A DNA stretch of 64,000 bases from Belliella pelovolcani (GCF_900156785.1 NZ_FTOP01000015.1:44628-108627), one strand, 5' to 3'; positions 1-8,318 are shown, counted from the first letter of the stretch. Made by a program: numbers and translations. The notes: generated by a model from the sequence alone, not told the origin.

Positions 1-1156
1 AGAAAATACCAAAATCATCAGCTGAAGAATTGACATTCTCTCCTAAGTTTTTTATTTCATATCCTCCTCCTTCTTTTGGCTCTGCTACAAATAGATCCAA
101 TTTACCAAAACCAGGATGACCATCTGAGGCAAAGAAAATCTTACCATCAGGCATCACTCTTGGGAACATCTCATTACCAGGTGTATTGATTTGAGGTCCG
201 AGGTTGACCGCATTACCAAAGTCTCCATTTGCTAACTTGGTAGCTTTATAAAGATCCGTACCTCCTTGACCTCCAGGCCTATTGGAAGAGAAGTAAAGCG
301 TATTACCATCTGGACTGAAAGCTGGTGTACTGTTCCACCAAAATTCATCTTCATTCACAGGCATCCAAATTGGTTGTGTAAAACCTCCACCTCTAAAATA
401 GGAAGCAAACAAATGTACATCTGGCAAGTCCTTGTTTGAAGTAGAATTCCCTCTGGCATAAATAATGGTATTCCCATCTGGGCTAATGGCTATTGCACCT
501 TGGTTGAGCCCTTCCTCATTTCTAAACTCAGGCAAGGCTTGAATATTCTGTACGTCTATTCTAGTACCCTCGGCTCTTGCTCTGAACATCTTGGTATAAG
601 GTACACCAGTAGCTGGGTAGATTCCAGAAGCCTGTCTTGCACTAGTGAAATATATATAGCCTTCACTAAGAATGGGGGCATAATCTGGACCAGGCGTATT
701 CAGTAATGTATAATTCTGAAGTTCTAAGTAAGGCCAGTAATCTTTGATCTCTCCTACTTTTGACAATACAGCAAGCTCATGATTAACTAACCTTAGAAAA
801 TTGTCATCCAGCGTAAGGTCTTTAGCTTTTTCAAATGCTTCTTGGGCCTCTTCATTTTTGTTTTGAGCTTTATAACTCTGCCCAAGTCTGTAATAGTTCT
901 CAAATGTTGGGTCCTCTTCTACCAGCTTTTCATAATATACAGAGGAGCGCTCAACCCGATTCGAGAGCCTATAACTTTCTGCCACATAAAAATTCGCTTC
1001 TTTATTGTCAGGATCCTTTTCCAATACTCTCGAAAAAGTACCGATAGCATATTGATATTCTCCTGACGAGAATTGCTTTTGGCCTTTTTTCAACAAACTC
1101 GTGCAAGAACTGCCCAAGAGTGCGACTAAAAAGAATAAGAGGAGGCTTCGCTTCAT
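1..1156 (-). CDS. TPR and PD40 (WD40-like propeller) lipoprotein, C-terminus outside window
   Basis: The reading frame starts at an ATG at 1156 and is still open at the window edge, so about 385 N-terminal residues are visible. The N-terminus is a lipoprotein signal with lipobox GSSC, putting the modified Cys near residue 18. Residues about 20-120 look like TPR repeats (for example FYVAESYRLS, YYRLGQSYKAQ). From about residue 145 there are PD40 beta-propeller blades with motifs FSPDGNTLYFSSNRPGG and MPDGKIFFASDGHPGFGKLD. This architecture is common in Bacteroidota envelope proteins that often end in an OmpA-like peptidoglycan-binding domain; whether one is present cannot be seen here. A role at the outer membrane is inferred. 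Confidence 0.85.
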   Translation of the reverse strand, partial: MKRSLLLFFLVALLGSSCTSLLKKGQKQFSSGEYQYAIGTFSRVLEKDPDNKEANFYVAESYRLSNRVERSSVYYEKLVEEDPTFENYYRLGQSYKAQNKNEEAQEAFEKAKDLTLDDNFLRLVNHELAVLSKVGEIKDYWPYLELQNYTLLNTPGPDYAPILSEGYIYFTSARQASGIYPATGVPYTKMFRARAEGTRIDVQNIQALPEFRNEEGLNQGAIAISPDGNTIIYARGNSTSNKDLPDVHLFASYFRGGGFTQPIWMPVNEDEFWWNSTPAFSPDGNTLYFSSNRPGGQGGTDLYKATKLANGDFGNAVNLGPQINTPGNEMFPRVMPDGKIFFASDGHPGFGKLDLFVAEPKEGGGYEIKNLGENVNSSADDFGIF

Positions 1157-1213
1157 TGCAATGTCAATCGGATAAATATTTCGTTTTCGATAAATTTAGG
1201 ATAATAATAATAA

Positions 1214-1705
1214 TTAATTTTCAAAGTATTTGTTTAGCCAGCTTTCTTTAGCAGGAATTAACCATTTATTCCCCAAATCTGCTTTTTCCTTTACAAGTGG
1301 GTTGAGAACAATTGTTTCAGACTGCAAGGCTCCTGACTGAATATTGCTTTTGATCCCAAAGACGGAATTTATCCTAAGATTGTCCTCAGATTCCAAAAAT
1401 CCAACTTTCCCCTGATCCAGAAGATTCACACCAAACTTTTCTTCAATTTCCCTCAGCGTTCTTACTGAGCTATCGATAGAGCAACCACTAGCTCCAAGCT
1501 GACTTTCATCTACGGAAAGGATGATTACCTGATCAAATTTAATGGTAAAAGATGTGGGCATCAGCGCACCATGGGTATTCCACTGTTCACAAAAAGTAGC
1601 AAGTCTATCTTTAACCCAAACCAACTCCTCTTGCTTAAATTTCCTATCAGCTTGATATACCCATATGCGTGCGTGAGCAGGCATGCTTTCAAATTCCAAA
1701 TACAT
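1214..1705 (-). CDS. Conserved Bacteroidota protein of unknown function
   Basis: A 163-residue protein without a signal peptide or membrane segment. The start MYLEFESMPAHARIWVYQ agrees with my memory of a small soluble family found across Bacteroidota, sometimes labelled 'ABC transporter ATPase' although no Walker motif is present here. The centre has the conserved-looking stretch GCSIDSSVRTLREIEEKFGV, and the C-terminus has W-x-P and ESW motifs. It lies 57 nt upstream of the lipoprotein gene on the same strand and may be cotranscribed. The function is not known. Confidence 0.75.
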   Translation of the reverse strand: MYLEFESMPAHARIWVYQADRKFKQEELVWVKDRLATFCEQWNTHGALMPTSFTIKFDQVIILSVDESQLGASGCSIDSSVRTLREIEEKFGVNLLDQGKVGFLESEDNLRINSVFGIKSNIQSGALQSETIVLNPLVKEKADLGNKWLIPAKESWLNKYFEN

Positions 1706-1830
1706 ATATAGCCTATTTTATTATTCTTCAAAATAAGGAGTTTCAACTTGTTTTAGTTCTTTTTCTTAACGGAGAAATAAACATAAAGGGTATAATTCTC
1801 CAAGCTAATAATTCAACCAAATTCCAGACA

Positions 1831-3186
1831 TTAAAACCTCCCTTCTATAAACCATCCGATATATTCATTCAATTTTGTCCCGAGGAAATAAGGCAAGTTC
1901 AAAAGTCTGTATGGTTTCCCGTCAGGCGTAACAGCATTTTCAACACTCAATGTTCCTCCGTAAACCCTTACCCCGAATGAATGATTAGAAGCATCGATAA
2001 ATTGATGCAATGATCTTAAAGAGCCTGTTGGACCGGATTTGATTTCAATTGGTATCAACATGTCCTGATAGCTAATGACCAAATCTACTTCTGCGCTCGA
2101 TTGCCTTTTCTCTCTTACCCAAAAATTGGGTTTGTGCTCAGTCTTGACCTGAACAGAAAGTAGCTCTTGGGTCACCAAATGTGGAATCAATGCTCCTTTG
2201 TAAGCATTGCTCAAATCATCCATTTTCAAAAGCTGCCCTTGGATCCCCAAGGAGTAATTTACCAATCCAGAATCTAGAAACTGTAATCTCGGAGATTTTT
2301 TCAAATCCGCCTGAATTGGTGGCTCTAGTACAGTAGTGGGGTATACCAGCCTGATTACCTTGGCATCATCCAATATTCTAAAACACTCACCTACTTCTCT
2401 AGATCTATAATTAGAATTCCCAAATCCCTGAAACTTCACCCTCTTGTCCAACTCCAAAGGAGCGGAATTCATGATGTGCTTGATAATCTTTCTCTCTGTT
2501 TCGATGGCAGTATATTTTTCAATATCATTTTTATAAGTACCCCAAATACTTTCGTAAACTGTCGTCAGGTCAGACAAATTATTCTTGTCCAAATCTCTCT
2601 TTATGACCTCAGGCATTCCTCCTACTATAGCATAGCGATGAAATAAATCCATCAGAACTTTATGAGCCACTGGCTTGATAGGCATTGAATTAAACTGCTC
2701 TAAAGCCATTTTATGATTCAAAGCTTCCAAATATTCCTCAAAATTCATTGGATGCAAATACAGAAACTGAACCCTTCCAACTGGGAAACTGGACACTTTC
2801 TTCATGGCAAACTCTAGCAAAGAGCCAGCTGCGATAACATGAAGTTGTGGTAATTCTTCATAAAAGTAGCGCAAAAGCTTGATCGCCTTGGGCGACTCTT
2901 GAATTGCATCCAAAAACAAAAGTGTATCCTGAAGGTCATCTATCCTCAAGTTATGTGTCAAAAATACAGCCTCCACAATGCTTTGAACATCATCAAAATC
3001 TTCAAAGAATGACTTATCTGCCCTTTTCTCCAAATTCAAAGAAACAGCATACTTATACAATTTTGAAAAATCCTGGATTAATGTAGTCTTCCCTACTTGC
3101 CGAGCTCCTCTGACAATCAATGGCTTTCGCTCCACAGAATTCTTCCATTCCTCTAAATAATTGAAAACCTGTCTTTTAAATACCAT
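1831..3186 (-). CDS. AAA-family ATPase with DUF4143 C-terminal domain
   Basis: A 451-residue protein from the ATG at 3186; an upstream in-frame TTG at 3207 is less likely because it falls inside a repeat. Walker A is GARQVGKT at residues about 27-34. The Walker B region reads LLFLDAIQES at about 89-98, where the family usually has hhhhDEIQ, so the catalytic glutamate position is Ala (codon GCA). The middle carries the family's helical/winged-helix region. The C-terminal DUF4143 part has SAEVDLVISYQDMLIPIEIKSG-like spacing of D and ExK, resembling a PD-(D/E)xK nuclease fold. Cellular role of the family is unknown. Four direct repeats lie immediately upstream. Confidence 0.9.
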   Translation of the reverse strand: MVFKRQVFNYLEEWKNSVERKPLIVRGARQVGKTTLIQDFSKLYKYAVSLNLEKRADKSFFEDFDDVQSIVEAVFLTHNLRIDDLQDTLLFLDAIQESPKAIKLLRYFYEELPQLHVIAAGSLLEFAMKKVSSFPVGRVQFLYLHPMNFEEYLEALNHKMALEQFNSMPIKPVAHKVLMDLFHRYAIVGGMPEVIKRDLDKNNLSDLTTVYESIWGTYKNDIEKYTAIETERKIIKHIMNSAPLELDKRVKFQGFGNSNYRSREVGECFRILDDAKVIRLVYPTTVLEPPIQADLKKSPRLQFLDSGLVNYSLGIQGQLLKMDDLSNAYKGALIPHLVTQELLSVQVKTEHKPNFWVREKRQSSAEVDLVISYQDMLIPIEIKSGPTGSLRSLHQFIDASNHSFGVRVYGGTLSVENAVTPDGKPYRLLNLPYFLGTKLNEYIGWFIEGRF

Positions 3187-3198
3187 ATCCAAACTATC

Positions 3199-3315
3199 TT
3201 GTAACAAAGTAAAGGCATTTATTTGAATTTATTGTAACAAAGTAAAGGTAATTACCCAGATTTTTGTAACAAAGTAAAGGCAATTTTAAGAGAATCTTGT
3301 AACAATGTCAGGGCA
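3199..3315. repeat. Four iteron-like direct repeats upstream of the DUF4143 ATPase
   Basis: The unit TTGTAACAAAGTAAAGGCA occurs at 3199-3217, 3232-3250 (last bases GTA), 3264-3282 and, degenerate, at 3297-3315 (TTGTAACAATGTCAGGGCA). Start-to-start spacing is 33, 32 and 33 bp, close to three helical turns. The unit begins with the odd palindrome TTGTnACAA. The first copy lies 13 nt upstream of the ATPase ATG. An operator or iteron array for a protein binding one DNA face is inferred. Confidence 0.85.
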
Positions 3316-3355
3316 ATTGGGGGTTTTGAATCCTATTTTTTAAAATAAATGCTAA

Positions 3356-3392
3356 TTAAAAAACCTGCCAGGTTATGAAAACCTGGCAGGTC
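3356..3392 (-). terminator. Inverted repeat, probable terminator of the iron-sulfur operon
   Basis: ACCTGCCAGGTT pairs with AACCTGGCAGGT around a short AT loop. On the minus strand it is followed by a run of six T, as expected for an intrinsic terminator of the leftward iron-sulfur genes. The sequence also resembles an inverted repeat I recall as frequent in Bacteroidota intergenic regions. The rest of 3393-3579 shows nothing recognisable. Confidence 0.6.
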
Positions 3393-3579
3393 TTACGCAA
3401 TCAAAAATAATACGCCCCTTTTATCTCATTTACCGATTAAAACTGCCGTGAAGGATCATCGTTCACATCCTCAGCCAATATCGACATGTATCCAAATATC
3501 CATAAATATCATTCCATCCTGTATCGATAATGGACTAAATGACAGAGTTCATCGGAAAGCTTTAACAATACCAATCCAC

Positions 3580-4371
3580 TTATATCCCCATATCCTTAGC
3601 AATCATCTCTGCTAAGTCATAGACTTTGACATCATGCTCTCGGTCCTTGTTTTTGACACCGTCCGTCATCATGGTCAAGCAAAATGGGCAACCTACAGCT
3701 ATGGCAGAAGCTCCTGTGGAAAGCGCCTCTTCAGTTCGCTCTATATTGATATCCTTCTTCCCTTCTTCAGGTTCTTTGAACATCTGTGCACCACCTGCTC
3801 CACAGCAAAGACCTTTGGTTCGACAACGCTTCATTTCTACCAGTTCCACGTCTAAAGCCTTGATTACTTCTCTCGGCGCTTCATAAACATCATTTGCACG
3901 ACCAAGGTAACAGGAATCATGGAAGGTAATTTTCTTTCCTTTGAACTCTCCGCCACCCTTGAGCGCTACTTTACCTTCATTGATCAGTTGCTGTAGAAAT
4001 TGAGAATGATGAATCACTTCATAATCACCACCTAGCGCTGGATATTCATTCTTGATGGTATTGAAGCAATGTGGACAGGCTGTGACTACCTTCTTGACAT
4101 TGTAGCCATTCATCACCTGAATATTGGCCACAGCTTGCATTTGAAACAAAAACTCATTCCCAGCTCTTCTAGCAGGATCACCTGTGCAAGCTTCCTCTGG
4201 TCCCAGTACGGCGAAACTCACACCTACTTTGTTCAATATTTTCACAAAAGCCTGTGTTACGGCTCTGTATCGATCATCAAAAGAACCGGCACAACCCACC
4301 CAAAAAAGTATTTCTGGGCTTTCACCGGAAGCGGCCATCTCTGCCATGGTTGGAACTTTATATGTTGACAT
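3580..4371 (-). CDS. CCG-domain (Fe-S)-binding protein, HdrB/LutA/GlpC-like
   Basis: A 263-residue soluble protein with two cysteine-rich CCG-type modules: CAGSFDDR near residue 27 and ACPHC near 98 in the first half, then DSCYLGR near 151, CCGAGGAQMF near 190 and GCPFC near 228. Such modules bind an iron-sulfur cofactor in heterodisulfide reductase subunit B, lactate utilisation protein A and glycerol-3-phosphate dehydrogenase subunit C. Its start MSTYKVPTMAEM is the first ATG. It follows, 112 nt downstream, a membrane ferredoxin gene, so the two probably form one electron-transfer complex. The physiological donor and acceptor cannot be told from sequence. Confidence 0.88.
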   Translation of the reverse strand: MSTYKVPTMAEMAASGESPEILFWVGCAGSFDDRYRAVTQAFVKILNKVGVSFAVLGPEEACTGDPARRAGNEFLFQMQAVANIQVMNGYNVKKVVTACPHCFNTIKNEYPALGGDYEVIHHSQFLQQLINEGKVALKGGGEFKGKKITFHDSCYLGRANDVYEAPREVIKALDVELVEMKRCRTKGLCCGAGGAQMFKEPEEGKKDINIERTEEALSTGASAIAVGCPFCLTMMTDGVKNKDREHDVKVYDLAEMIAKDMGI

Positions 4372-4439
4372 TGTTTGGATTTTAGATTGTAGATTTAAGA
4401 TTGTAGATTTTTAGGAGCTCTCCCATTTTGAATCATACG

Positions 4440-4498
4440 TCTTTTCTCTTGCTTCTTGTTTCTTGTTTCTTGATTCTTGCTTCTTATTTCGTTTCTTC
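4440..4498. repeat. Simple (CTTCTTG/CAAGAAG)-like tract between operon genes
   Basis: The tract repeats short words such as CTTGCTTCTTGTTTCTTG with small changes. The complementary word GAAGCAAGA recurs near 7685-7700. It is preceded at 4379-4412 by two copies of the word TTTAGATTGTAGA/TTAAGATTGTAGA. No coding meaning is seen. Confidence 0.5.
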
Positions 4499-5818
4499 AT
4501 TTTTCAGCTGATCTGCCCAGTTGAATCTATCTGTAGGAGCAAATTTCCAAGGAGAAAAGGAGGTCTCCATATTCTGGAACATCGCATTCCATTGTGCTGG
4601 TGTGCCAGACTCCTCCATGGCTACGTATCTTCTCATTTGAAGAATGATAGAGAGCGGATCTATATTTACAGGACAAGCTTCTACGCAAGCATTGCAGGAA
4701 GTACAAGCGTTGATTTCTTCTTTGGTGATATAATCTCCTAGGAGAGACTTTCCGTCCTCTAAGCCTGGACCACCAAGATCAATGCTCTTTCCTACTTCCT
4801 CGGCACGATCTCTCACATCCATCATGATTTTTCTTGGAGAAAGTTTTTTGCCTGTCAAGTTTGCAGGACATTCTGAGGTACACCTGCCACATTCGGTACA
4901 GCTGTAGGCATTCATAATATTGACCCAGCTCAGGTCATTCACGTCTTTTGCACCAAAGCGACCTATTTCTGCTGGAGTTTCATCCCCCCCTTCTACCGGC
5001 ATACCTAGCATCATATTGACTTCCTTGGTTACCTCTGGCATATTTTGGATCTCACCTTTTGGCTTCAGGTTAGAATACCAAGTATTAGGGAATGCTAAGA
5101 AAATATGCAAATGCTTAGAATAAGTCACATAAATAGCAAAAGCCAAAATACCTACGATATGAAACCACCAAGCAAAGCGCTCCACAGCTACCAATGTCCC
5201 ATCTCCCATGTTCAAAAATAATGGTTGAATCATATCGCTAAAGAAAAGCCCATTCAGTAAGGTATAGCCCTCTACTCCTCTTGTTGCTAAAATTTGATCT
5301 GTGGCATTCATGGTCAGAATGGCAAACATCAAAATGATCTCAATGACCAAAATCAAATTGGCATCCATCGCTGGCCATCCTTTCATCTCCGGTTTATTGA
5401 ATCGCTCCACCTTCATCACATTTCTCCTAATCAAAAATGCAACACAGGATACCAGCACTGCAATCGCTAAGAACTCGAAAATATTCATCGCCACACCATA
5501 AAAGCTTCCTAAGAAAGGTGCGAATATCCTATGACTTCCCGTGATTCCATCAATGATGAACTCTAAAACTTCCAAGTTGATGATGACAAATGCAACGTAA
5601 ATCAGCAAATGCAAAAATGCTGGAATGATACGCTTAAACATTTTCTTTTGTCCCAATGCTACCAATAGCATGGTCTTCCATCGCTCTTCTGGTTGATCAT
5701 TTCTAGTCTCACCCTTGCCCAGCATAATGTTCCTTTTGAGGAAACTGACTCTTTTATATAAAAAGAAGCCTGCAAGAGCAAAAATCAAGAGAAAAGCTAT
5801 CTGAGGTAAAATGCTCAT
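4484..5818 (-). CDS. Membrane 4Fe-4S dicluster electron-transfer protein (HdrC/NarI-like)
   Basis: A 444-residue protein with about five to six hydrophobic segments in the first 270 residues (near 5-25, 65-95, 110-130, 150-170, 225-250), resembling the cytochrome-b-like gamma subunit of nitrate reductase. The C-terminal domain carries two ferredoxin motifs, CTECGRCTSECP near residue 305 and CTSCNACVEACPVN near 370. Together with the CCG protein downstream it looks like a quinone-linked Fe-S oxidoreductase anchored in the inner membrane, by analogy with HdrDE-type modules. The intergenic stretch to the next gene is a simple CTTCTTG-rich tract. Confidence 0.87.
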   Translation of the reverse strand: MSILPQIAFLLIFALAGFFLYKRVSFLKRNIMLGKGETRNDQPEERWKTMLLVALGQKKMFKRIIPAFLHLLIYVAFVIINLEVLEFIIDGITGSHRIFAPFLGSFYGVAMNIFEFLAIAVLVSCVAFLIRRNVMKVERFNKPEMKGWPAMDANLILVIEIILMFAILTMNATDQILATRGVEGYTLLNGLFFSDMIQPLFLNMGDGTLVAVERFAWWFHIVGILAFAIYVTYSKHLHIFLAFPNTWYSNLKPKGEIQNMPEVTKEVNMMLGMPVEGGDETPAEIGRFGAKDVNDLSWVNIMNAYSCTECGRCTSECPANLTGKKLSPRKIMMDVRDRAEEVGKSIDLGGPGLEDGKSLLGDYITKEEINACTSCNACVEACPVNIDPLSIILQMRRYVAMEESGTPAQWNAMFQNMETSFSPWKFAPTDRFNWADQLKNEETK

Positions 5819-5874
5819 ATTGATTTAATTAGTGTTTTTTGGTTGAATTTACTACAATTTTTTTATTCGAATCA

Positions 5875-5905
5875 TTTGCAAGAATAGAACAAATATCTAC
5901 CTTTG
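5875..5905 (+). promoter_or_regulatory. Bacteroidota-type promoter of tRNA-Phe
   Basis: TTTG at 5875-5878, exactly 19 nt, then TACCTTTG at 5898-5905 match the Bacteroidota primary sigma consensus (-33 TTTG, -7 TAnnTTTG). The tRNA begins 21 nt further on. Confidence 0.85.
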
Positions 5906-5926
5906 CATCACTTTAAACAACACGAT

Positions 5927-5999
5927 GGTGATGTAGCTCAGTTGGTAGAGCATCGGACTGAAAATCCGTGAGTCGGTGGTTCGAATCCACTCATCACCA
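5927..5999 (+). tRNA. tRNA-Phe (GAA)
   Basis: Seventy-three nucleotides fold as a cloverleaf: acceptor GGTGATG/CATCACC, D arm GCTC/GAGC, anticodon loop CTGAAAA giving GAA, and T arm GTGGTTCGAATCCAC. CCA is not encoded. A promoter lies upstream and a terminator begins right after it. Confidence 0.97.
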
Positions 6000-6000
6000 C

Positions 6001-6028
6001 AAGTCCCGATAATTTCGGGACTTTTTTT
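6001..6028 (+). terminator. Terminator of tRNA-Phe
   Basis: AAGTCCCGA pairs with TCGGGACTT and is followed by seven T. The stem core TCCCGA...TCGGGA is the same palindrome family found inside the tRNA-Ala relics near 18 kb. Confidence 0.9.
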
Positions 6029-6104
6029 ATGCCCTTTTCATTCGTATTTACTTTGTTATTTGGGTTTAGCATTACTTACTTTTTAACCCATGCAAAATAA
6101 TAAA

Positions 6105-6122
6105 TAGTAGGCATGCATACTA
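6105..6122. promoter_or_regulatory. Near-palindrome upstream of the ECF sigma gene
   Basis: TAGTAGGCATGCATACTA is an 18-bp near-perfect palindrome about 90 bp before the sigma gene. A second, looser inverted pair TGGGTT/AACCCA spans 6061-6090. An operator role is only possible, not shown. Confidence 0.3.
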
Positions 6123-6210
6123 TTTTTCTTTATAATTTAAATTGAATCTAATTTGAGATTTTTTTTCAAATTGCTGTAACATTTCCAAATCTCATGCATC
6201 ACCTACTCGA

Positions 6211-6720
6211 ATGAAGTCATTTTTTGAAGCACATATCTGGTCACTGAAAAGCAAGCTTTATCGCATGGCCTACCTCTGGGTCAAGGACAAAGAGGTGGCT
6301 AATGATGTCTTACAGCAGGTTTTTGAGAAGGCTTGGATAAAAAAGAATGAACTTCAAAAAATGGAAAATCCTACTGGCTGGATGGTAAGAAGTTTGAAAA
6401 ATGAAACACTGCAGCATTTTCGAGCAAACAAAAAGCTAGAACCTCTAGGAGACCAAGAGATTGAAGAGGAAGCTATACCTCAAGATGAGGAGACATCAGA
6501 AAAATTAAAGCTTGTATTTAAATTCCTTGAGAAACTACCCGAAAAACAAAGAGAGGTATTTCAACTACGGGAAGTAGAAGGATTGACTTACGAAGAAATC
6601 GCAGCATACCTTGAAGTAAATCTGGATCAAGTCAAAGTCAACCTTCATCGTGCCAGAAAATCATTGAGAGATTACTTAAGCAATCAAAATGAAAGCAGAT
6701 ATAGAAATTCTATTAGATAA
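6211..6720 (+). CDS. RNA polymerase ECF-type sigma factor
   Basis: A 169-residue sigma-70 family protein with only regions 2 and 4. Region 2 covers about residues 10-75 (LYRMAYLWVKDKEVANDVLQ, WMVRSLKNETL). Region 4 covers about 108-160 with EKLPEKQREVFQLREVEG and a helix-turn-helix YEEIAAYLEVNLDQVKVNLHRA. Its stop overlaps the next gene by 32 nt, suggesting translational coupling to a small membrane protein that may be its anti-sigma factor. It probably directs expression of the envelope-type DUF4252 proteins downstream; this is inferred from order alone. Confidence 0.9.
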   Translation: MKSFFEAHIWSLKSKLYRMAYLWVKDKEVANDVLQQVFEKAWIKKNELQKMENPTGWMVRSLKNETLQHFRANKKLEPLGDQEIEEEAIPQDEETSEKLKLVFKFLEKLPEKQREVFQLREVEGLTYEEIAAYLEVNLDQVKVNLHRARKSLRDYLSNQNESRYRNSIR

Positions 6721-7114
6721 GTATTGGGAAGGGAAGACATCGCTGGAGGAGGAGAAAATGCTAAGACAACTCCTTATGAAAGCAGAAGGGTTTGAATCAG
6801 AAAAAGCTTTTTTTCAAGGTATCGAAGAAATCGCAACACTTGAAGAAGTACCTTTTACTATTCAGAGAAAAAATCCTTGGATTACAAATTGGATGCGTAT
6901 TGCAGCCGGCATCATGCTATTCCTTGCTTCGGGAATTGTATTGAATCAATACCTACACCAACGTGCAGAAAAAAAGGCCTACCAAGAAGTCATGCAGGCC
7001 TTTGCTTTGATCAATTCAAATCTTGAAAAAGGAACTAACAGCATGTATGTGATGCAAGAATTCAAACACTTGAGTACCCCACAACAATTATTCGAGACAA
7101 AAGAAGAAAAATGA
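6689..7114 (+). CDS. Small single-pass membrane protein, probable anti-sigma factor
   Basis: A 141-residue protein starting MKADIEILLDKYWEGKTSLEEE, a pattern typical of short Bacteroidota anti-sigma-like proteins with an N-terminal helical cytoplasmic part. One membrane helix spans about residues 68-88 (WMRIAAGIMLFLASGIVL), followed by a short outer tail. It overlaps the sigma gene at its start and the DUF4252 gene by 4 nt (ATGA) at its end, so the three are translated together. Anti-sigma activity is inferred from position and topology; no zinc motif is present. Confidence 0.75.
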   Translation: MKADIEILLDKYWEGKTSLEEEKMLRQLLMKAEGFESEKAFFQGIEEIATLEEVPFTIQRKNPWITNWMRIAAGIMLFLASGIVLNQYLHQRAEKKAYQEVMQAFALINSNLEKGTNSMYVMQEFKHLSTPQQLFETKEEK

Positions 7115-7644
7115 ACATGATAAAAAGAACTTTATTAATGCTGTTTTTACTCCTGATCGTCTCAGGAGTACAGGCACAAGACGATGCGATTATCAAGTTT
7201 TTTTCCAAGTACATGGATGATGATCGATTCTCTAGGGTCTACATCAGCCCCAAGATGATGCAGATGGCAGGTGGATTTCTCAAATCCAATGAAGTGAAGT
7301 CGGACAAAGAAGCTGCAGACCTAGGCGAGCTAATCGCTAAAATCAGAGGCATCAGAATCCTCACTGCTGACAAAGTAAATGGAAAGCCACTCTACAATGA
7401 AGCCATGTCCACCTTGACCAAAAACAAGTACGAGGAACTCATGGATGTGCAAGACAAAGATTCGAGTGTGAAATTCATGGTCAGAGAAGAAGGAGGGCGT
7501 GTCCGTGAGCTTTTAATGATCACTGGCTCCAAGGACAATTTCACACTGCTCAGCATGCTGGGAAACTTCACCTATCAAGACCTAAATATTCTTGCCGATA
7601 AAACGAATATTCCAGGGATGGAAAATTATAAGGGAGGGAAGTAA
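7111..7644 (+). CDS. DUF4252 secreted protein
   Basis: A 177-residue protein with a signal peptide ending near GVQAQ (residue about 23). The mature part has the DUF4252 pattern: FFSKYMDDDRFSRVYISPKMMQMAGGF near the start, then a predicted alpha/beta fold ending in LLSMLGNFTYQDLNILA. The family is common in Bacteroidota next to ECF sigma factors and has no assigned biochemical function. It is the third gene of a tightly overlapping cluster. Confidence 0.85.
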   Translation: MNMIKRTLLMLFLLLIVSGVQAQDDAIIKFFSKYMDDDRFSRVYISPKMMQMAGGFLKSNEVKSDKEAADLGELIAKIRGIRILTADKVNGKPLYNEAMSTLTKNKYEELMDVQDKDSSVKFMVREEGGRVRELLMITGSKDNFTLLSMLGNFTYQDLNILADKTNIPGMENYKGGK

Positions 7645-7790
7645 AGGATGAAGGTGGAAGTGTGAAGGACGAAAAAAAGACACGAGAAGCAAGAAGCAAG
7701 AGACAAGGAGCTTATTGAGAATTGTGAAGAAAGAACTACGCACATAAAGAAGGATTAAAAATTGAATTTGAAGGTAAAATATTAAAACAA

Positions 7791-8318
7791 ATGAAAAAGC
7801 AATACACACTTCTTACAATAGCATTTTTAGTACTGATTAATCTCAGTGGGTTTGGACAAACTGAACCTTATGAAACAATCAATAAGAGTTTAGAAACTCC
7901 AGTTGAGCCAAAATTACTTTGGCCTTGGGAAGATGAATTATTGAAAGATGCAAATGTTTCAGATTTCAGCGCTTCTTATAAACTAAGATTTAGCGAAAAA
8001 GAAAATTCCGAGCTTGTCATTGATTTCAAGAATTTTGAAAAAATGGTTTCTGCTGTCTATTTGAAAGATCAGGTTTCAGGAAAGCTTCTCGCAGAAATAT
8101 TAGAAAAGTCTATTTCTGATGACTTCGAACCAGTTTTTGAGCAAACTGATGGAGAAGATATTTTTTACATGTATTCGAATGGTGATAAAAATCAAGAGGA
8201 GGTCTATTTTCTAGCAACAAGTAAAGAAAAGTACGAACTCTTATATTTCAAATACAAGCCTAATACCAAAGAAAAGAACAGGCTTCAGTTTCAATTAAAG
8301 AACGTTTTAAATAAATAA
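7791..8318 (+). CDS. Hypothetical secreted protein
   Basis: A 175-residue protein with a clear signal peptide (MKKQYTLLTIAFLVLINLSGFGQ). The mature part is acidic and rich in Lys and Glu, with no motif I recognise. It is placed between two DUF4252 genes and has the same export signal and similar size, so it may belong to the same sigma-controlled envelope cluster. About 150 bp of A/G-rich simple sequence (GAAGCAAGAAGCAAGA words) separates it from the gene before. Confidence 0.7.
   Translation: MKKQYTLLTIAFLVLINLSGFGQTEPYETINKSLETPVEPKLLWPWEDELLKDANVSDFSASYKLRFSEKENSELVIDFKNFEKMVSAVYLKDQVSGKLLAEILEKSISDDFEPVFEQTDGEDIFYMYSNGDKNQEEVYFLATSKEKYELLYFKYKPNTKEKNRLQFQLKNVLNK

Noticed and set aside
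3199..3315. CRISPR array
   Set aside because: Spacers are only about 13-15 bp, AT-rich and of uncertain identity, repeats are 19 bp with drift, and no cas gene is near.
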